From JAGPHI01 sp036641735 (GTDB taxonomy: Bacteria > Bacillota > Clostridia > Oscillospirales > Ruminococcaceae), in NCBI GenBank assembly GCA_036641735.1, contig JAVWEG010000031.1:1-25635 (forward strand): a stretch of 25,635 nucleotides of DNA. The letters are read 5' to 3'. Positions within the stretch are counted from its first letter, which is position 1; every line of letters begins with the position of its first letter. The notes under the pieces are model-generated. The model saw only the letters and a program-made list of their open reading frames with translations. It did not search any database and was not told the DNA's origin. The position numbers were made by a program, and so were the translations under genes. Of this stretch, positions 22,243 to 25,635 are shown piece by piece.

Positions 22243-24273
22243 CAAAAGTATAAAATAGCGCCGATTATAGGCATAGCTATATTAGCGTTTGCAATATTTT
22301 GCTACAATGTTACCGCAATGGGCGCGCAGATATCGCAAGCAATAATTGTATTGGGTTCGGCTGTTTTATATATAGGGCTTGTGGGCAGGTTTATCACCAA
22401 AAAGCTTAAATGCCGCAATGCTGTATTTACGCAAAGCGTAATATATGGCACAGCGGTATTTGTGCTATGCACTATTATTGCATCTATTACAGGAAAAGCG
22501 TTTATAATTGTATCTGTACTTTTAATGCTTTGCATTTGGCAATTGGTGAGCGAAATACTTAGTATTAAAAAAAGAAAAAGCATCAAAGTATCGAATGATG
22601 CTATATTACTGTGTGCATTGTGCGCGGCGATGGTGATAATATATAGCCTTGCGTGCGGAGTATATGCACATCCAAGTGCAGTGGGCAGCATAGTGCCAAA
22701 CCAAGATTTTTTTTGGAATGTGGGCAACGCGCAAAGCTTTTTGCGTGGATTTCCGCCGCAGGATATGCGCTTTAGCGGTGTGACACTGCGGTATCATTAT
22801 CTTACCGAGCTTATTGCGGCAGGATTAAGTATGATGACATCTGTATCCAGCTACAATATGATTGCGTTTTACCTTACTCCGATAATATTGACAGCTTTGG
22901 TATTAATGCTGTGGGACTGCGGAAAAGTGGTTTTCAATGCACAGCGCAGTAAACAGTGGCTGTTTATTGCGGCTATATTATTTATGGGCTGCCTTAGCTT
23001 ACATAAGTCGTTTACAAAAGTGAGTGTGTTTGGCAATACATATATTATACATTTGCTCACTAATATTAACGGTATGGCTACTGCCACAATTTTGCTTGCG
23101 GCATTTATTACAATATTTTGCCTTTTGTGCCGTGACGGATTTAGGCAAAAAGCTTTGTTTTCGGCAGGGATATTAAGCTTTTTCCTGCTGTGCTTTGCCA
23201 AAGGGCCTATTGCAGGTGTAGTGGCAATAGCCGTGGTATTAAGCCTTGCTTTATTGTGTATTACGAACAGGCGCGATATATGGGCAAAAATTATTTTTGC
23301 ACTTATTATCGGAGGCGGATTTGCACTACTGTATGCTACGTTTTTTAGCGGTGGTGCAGATACAAGCATCGCATTTAATCTTACGGGAACATTGAGCAAA
23401 ACCTATTTTAAAAATTATTTTGCGCTCTTTATGGCTAAAGGTGCAATTTATGGATATTTGGCTTTACCGATATTGATACTTTGCACAATATTTTGTATTC
23501 AGCCTGCGGTGATGACGGTATATGCGGCAGGGCTTTATGGTGACATTAAAAATATCGCAAGGCTGCAAGGCGAGAGAGTGCTTGCAAATGCAGTGGTGAT
23601 AGGTGGGCTTTTAGGGTTTTTCTTGTTTGACCACGGCTCGTTCAGCCAAGTATATTTTTTGTTCGCGGCATTATTTTTTGCGGCAATGCTGGCTGTAGAT
23701 AATATTGACAAGCTTTTAGTGCAAATTAATAAACGCAGAAAAGCTTTGCGCATTTTATGTAAAGGCATATTGGCGAGCTTTGCATTATTAAGCGTTATTA
23801 CGGCGATATTTACTTATGCGTACTGCATAAACAAAGGAATATTAGCTGTAAACAGCGAAAAAAACAGAACCTCGTATACAAGCCTTACGGCAAAGGACGA
23901 GGAAGGTATGCAGATGCTTAATGCTTTATTGCCGCAGGATAAGCTCTTTATCACTAATCGCATACATTCGGGCGCGGCGCAAGAGGGATTATCCAATGTT
24001 TACAGTGCGTTATCACAAAGACAAAGCTATATGGAAAGCTTTAAATATGCTGTGTCTAATATGGGAGTGCCAAAAGACGAGGTAAGCGCAAGGCTTGATG
24101 TAGTAAATAATATTTTTGGCGGTAAGCTTAGTGCAAACGAGATAAAAGCACTGTGCAAGGAGCATAATATCGGTGCTATTGTGTATTCTGAAAATGCCGC
24201 AGGAGATTTTGAAAAGCCGTGCGATATGACGGCTGATTTTGAAAACGAAGATATATCGATATATTTGATTTAA
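22240..24273 (+). CDS. Polytopic membrane protein, GT-C glycosyltransferase-like
   Basis: No family is named with certainty. The protein has about a dozen hydrophobic segments followed by a soluble C-terminal part of about 130 residues. An early loop carries PNQDFFWNVGNAQSFLRG and RYHYLTEL; an acidic residue in the first outer loop followed by a YHY block is a pattern of GT-C transferases that use lipid-linked sugars. The first in-frame ATG is at 22318, without a ribosome binding site. The frame is open back to the purH stop, the extra part encodes a membrane segment, and a perfect AGGAGG (22226-22231) lies 8 nt before an in-frame ATC at 22240, taken here as start (677 residues). The conservative alternative is 22318-24273 (651 residues). 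It lies between purine genes on the same strand. Confidence 0.75.
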   Translation: MQKYKIAPIIGIAILAFAIFCYNVTAMGAQISQAIIVLGSAVLYIGLVGRFITKKLKCRNAVFTQSVIYGTAVFVLCTIIASITGKAFIIVSVLLMLCIWQLVSEILSIKKRKSIKVSNDAILLCALCAAMVIIYSLACGVYAHPSAVGSIVPNQDFFWNVGNAQSFLRGFPPQDMRFSGVTLRYHYLTELIAAGLSMMTSVSSYNMIAFYLTPIILTALVLMLWDCGKVVFNAQRSKQWLFIAAILFMGCLSLHKSFTKVSVFGNTYIIHLLTNINGMATATILLAAFITIFCLLCRDGFRQKALFSAGILSFFLLCFAKGPIAGVVAIAVVLSLALLCITNRRDIWAKIIFALIIGGGFALLYATFFSGGADTSIAFNLTGTLSKTYFKNYFALFMAKGAIYGYLALPILILCTIFCIQPAVMTVYAAGLYGDIKNIARLQGERVLANAVVIGGLLGFFLFDHGSFSQVYFLFAALFFAAMLAVDNIDKLLVQINKRRKALRILCKGILASFALLSVITAIFTYAYCINKGILAVNSEKNRTSYTSLTAKDEEGMQMLNALLPQDKLFITNRIHSGAAQEGLSNVYSALSQRQSYMESFKYAVSNMGVPKDEVSARLDVVNNIFGGKLSANEIKALCKEHNIGAIVYSENAAGDFEKPCDMTADFENEDISIYLI

Positions 24274-24316
24274 AATATTGCCGCTTTATGCGGAAGTGGA
24301 TAGGAGTTTTAGCAAA

Positions 24317-25603
24317 ATGAAAGTACTGGTAGTAGGAGCAGGCGGCAGAGAACACGCCATTATTAAAAAGCTGAAAGAAAACGCTGCGGTTACAGAGGTG
24401 TTTGCTGCGCCCGGAAACGGCGGCATTGGGTTTGATGCTACTTGTGTGCCACATAAGCCGAGCGAGCTTGATGAAATAGTGAAATTTTGCGTAATGCAAA
24501 GCATTGGCTATGTGGTAGTGGCACCAGACGACCCACTGGTAGCAGGGCTTGTGGATATGCTGGAAGAAAAGGGCATACCTTGTTTTGGCCCGAGCAAAGC
24601 TGCTGCTGCAATAGAGGGCAGCAAGGTTTTCAGCAAGAGCCTGATGAAAAAATATAATATCCCTACAGCCGAGTACGAAGCATTTACAAATGAAGCTGAG
24701 GCAAGCGCTTATATTAAAAAGAACACAGCGTATCCAATAGTGATAAAGGCAGACGGCCTTGCGCTTGGCAAAGGCGTAATAATAGCCGCAGACGAGCAAG
24801 AAGCACAAAAAGCTATACATAGTATGATGAGCGATAAGCAATTTGGTGCGGCAGGAGACAGCGTGGTAATAGAGGAGTTTCTGACAGGGCCTGAAGTATC
24901 CGTGCTTAGCTTTACAGACGGCCGCACTATTGTGCCGATGGTGAGCAGTATGGACCATAAGCGTGCGCTTGACGGCGACAAAGGGCTAAATACAGGCGGA
25001 ATGGGAGCTGTAGCGCCAAATCCGTATTATACTGAGGAAATAGCAAGTGCGTGTATGAAAAAAATATTTATACCCACTATAAATGCAATGAATGCAGAGG
25101 GGCGCACCTTTAAGGGCTGTTTGTATTTTGGGCTGATACTCACGAGCGTAGGGCCTAAGGTGATAGAGTATAATTGCCGATTTGGTGATCCTGAAACGCA
25201 AGTGGTGTTGCCGCTATTAAAAACAGATTTATTTGAGGTAATGCAAGCGGTTACAGAGGAGCGTTTAGCGCAGACCGATATTGAATTTAGCGATAAATAT
25301 GCTGCCTGTGTAGTGCTGGCAAGCGGAGGATATCCTGTAAAATACGAGACAGGCAAGCGCATAACGGGGCTTGTGAGCGGAGAAATACGGTTTGTGCCAA
25401 ACACTGTGGCATATCACGCAGGTACACAGCTTTTGGGACGAGAAATTGCTACGGCAGGCGGCAGAGTGCTTGGCATTACCGCTGTGGCGGACACCTTGCA
25501 GGAGGCTGTGGATAATGCGTATAAGGCGGCGGATATAGTGCAATTTAAGGGTATGCACAAGCGTATGGATATAGGACAAAAAGCCCTTGCGGCTAAATTA
25601 TAA
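24317..25603 (+). CDS. purD: Phosphoribosylamine-glycine ligase (GAR synthetase)
   Basis: Joins glycine to phosphoribosylamine with ATP, the step after PurF. It has 428 residues. The N-terminal VLVVGAGGREHAI is diagnostic. The ATP-grasp part has YPIVIKADGLALGKGVIIA, then EEFLTGPEVSVLSF, MDHKRALDGDKGLNTGGMGA and EYNCRFGDPETQVVLP. The frame is open 13 codons further upstream, but the ATG at 24317 follows AGGAG and gives the family's usual start. It is 43 nt after the membrane protein gene, so most likely in the same operon. Confidence 0.97.
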   Translation: MKVLVVGAGGREHAIIKKLKENAAVTEVFAAPGNGGIGFDATCVPHKPSELDEIVKFCVMQSIGYVVVAPDDPLVAGLVDMLEEKGIPCFGPSKAAAAIEGSKVFSKSLMKKYNIPTAEYEAFTNEAEASAYIKKNTAYPIVIKADGLALGKGVIIAADEQEAQKAIHSMMSDKQFGAAGDSVVIEEFLTGPEVSVLSFTDGRTIVPMVSSMDHKRALDGDKGLNTGGMGAVAPNPYYTEEIASACMKKIFIPTINAMNAEGRTFKGCLYFGLILTSVGPKVIEYNCRFGDPETQVVLPLLKTDLFEVMQAVTEERLAQTDIEFSDKYAACVVLASGGYPVKYETGKRITGLVSGEIRFVPNTVAYHAGTQLLGREIATAGGRVLGITAVADTLQEAVDNAYKAADIVQFKGMHKRMDIGQKALAAKL

Positions 25604-25613
25604 GGAGATAAAT

Positions 25614-25635
25614 ATGGCTTGTTACAGAATTTATG
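25614..25635 (+). CDS. Start of a further gene, possibly purL; cut by window edge
   Basis: Seven codons (MACYRIY) follow a good AAGGAGATAAAT site directly after the purD stop. Large clostridial FGAM synthases often begin with a short RIYVEKK-like segment, and purL is the purine step missing between purN and purM here. The assignment is inference from seven residues and context. Confidence 0.35.

Noticed and set aside
24176..24958. 260-codon open frame on the minus strand, antisense to the end of the membrane protein gene and to purD
   Set aside because: It is rich in Cys, His and Tyr, has no ribosome binding site or family motif, and is fully explained by the well-conserved plus-strand genes.
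1..25635. Mobile elements, CRISPR arrays, tRNA or rRNA genes, defence systems
   Set aside because: I found no transposase, integrase, repeat array, clover-leaf or recognisable defence gene. All long plus- and minus-strand genes are accounted for by metabolism, transport and envelope functions.

Overview
The window looks like a chromosomal segment from an anaerobic member of the Bacillota, most likely a clostridial lineage. The basis is moderately AT-rich sequence with strong AGGAG-type ribosome binding sites, a PstS lipoprotein, M23 peptidases with LysM and G5 modules, a PurF of the Bacillus type with cluster cysteines, a clostridial-style P-protein and a DUF1653 protein. The genus cannot be set from the sequence alone. 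Almost everything is core metabolism. I see no insertion sequence, prophage, tRNA, rRNA or CRISPR array.

Left part (1-5771, minus strand): a tightly packed aromatic amino acid operon, pheA-aroB-aroC-aroE/K-aroQ-aroF, starting from an extended -10 promoter near 5470 and running off the left edge inside aroF. Neighbouring genes overlap or nearly touch. Shikimate dehydrogenase and shikimate kinase are fused in one protein. aroA and tyrA are not in view. A small DUF1653 gene with its own promoter lies upstream.

Middle (5861-16387, plus strand): two M23 envelope peptidases. The second (membrane anchor, LysM, G5, M23) is followed at once by the tRNA t6A-modifying enzyme tcdA. A strong hairpin terminator separates these from the complete phosphate module pstS-pstC-pstA-pstB-phoU-phoB/P-phoR. 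Upstream of pstS there are three PhoP-like hexamers at exact 11-bp spacing.

Right part (16388-25635, plus strand): a purine operon, purE-purF-purM-purN-IMP cyclohydrolase (PurO type)-AICAR transformylase-polytopic membrane protein-purD-(probable purL, cut by the edge). The usual PurH is split: the transformylase stands alone and an archaeal-type cyclohydrolase supplies the last step. A large GT-C-like membrane protein is embedded in the operon and appears to use a non-standard AUC start.

The most interesting element is the purE leader (about 16520-16732). It contains a clear intrinsic terminator, an anti-terminator that exactly competes with it, and an upstream arm that competes with the anti-terminator: the logic of a riboswitch or attenuator. 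It does not match the purine, ZTP or PRPP riboswitch consensus as I remember them. A 28-codon leader ORF with a good ribosome binding site overlaps the switching arm.
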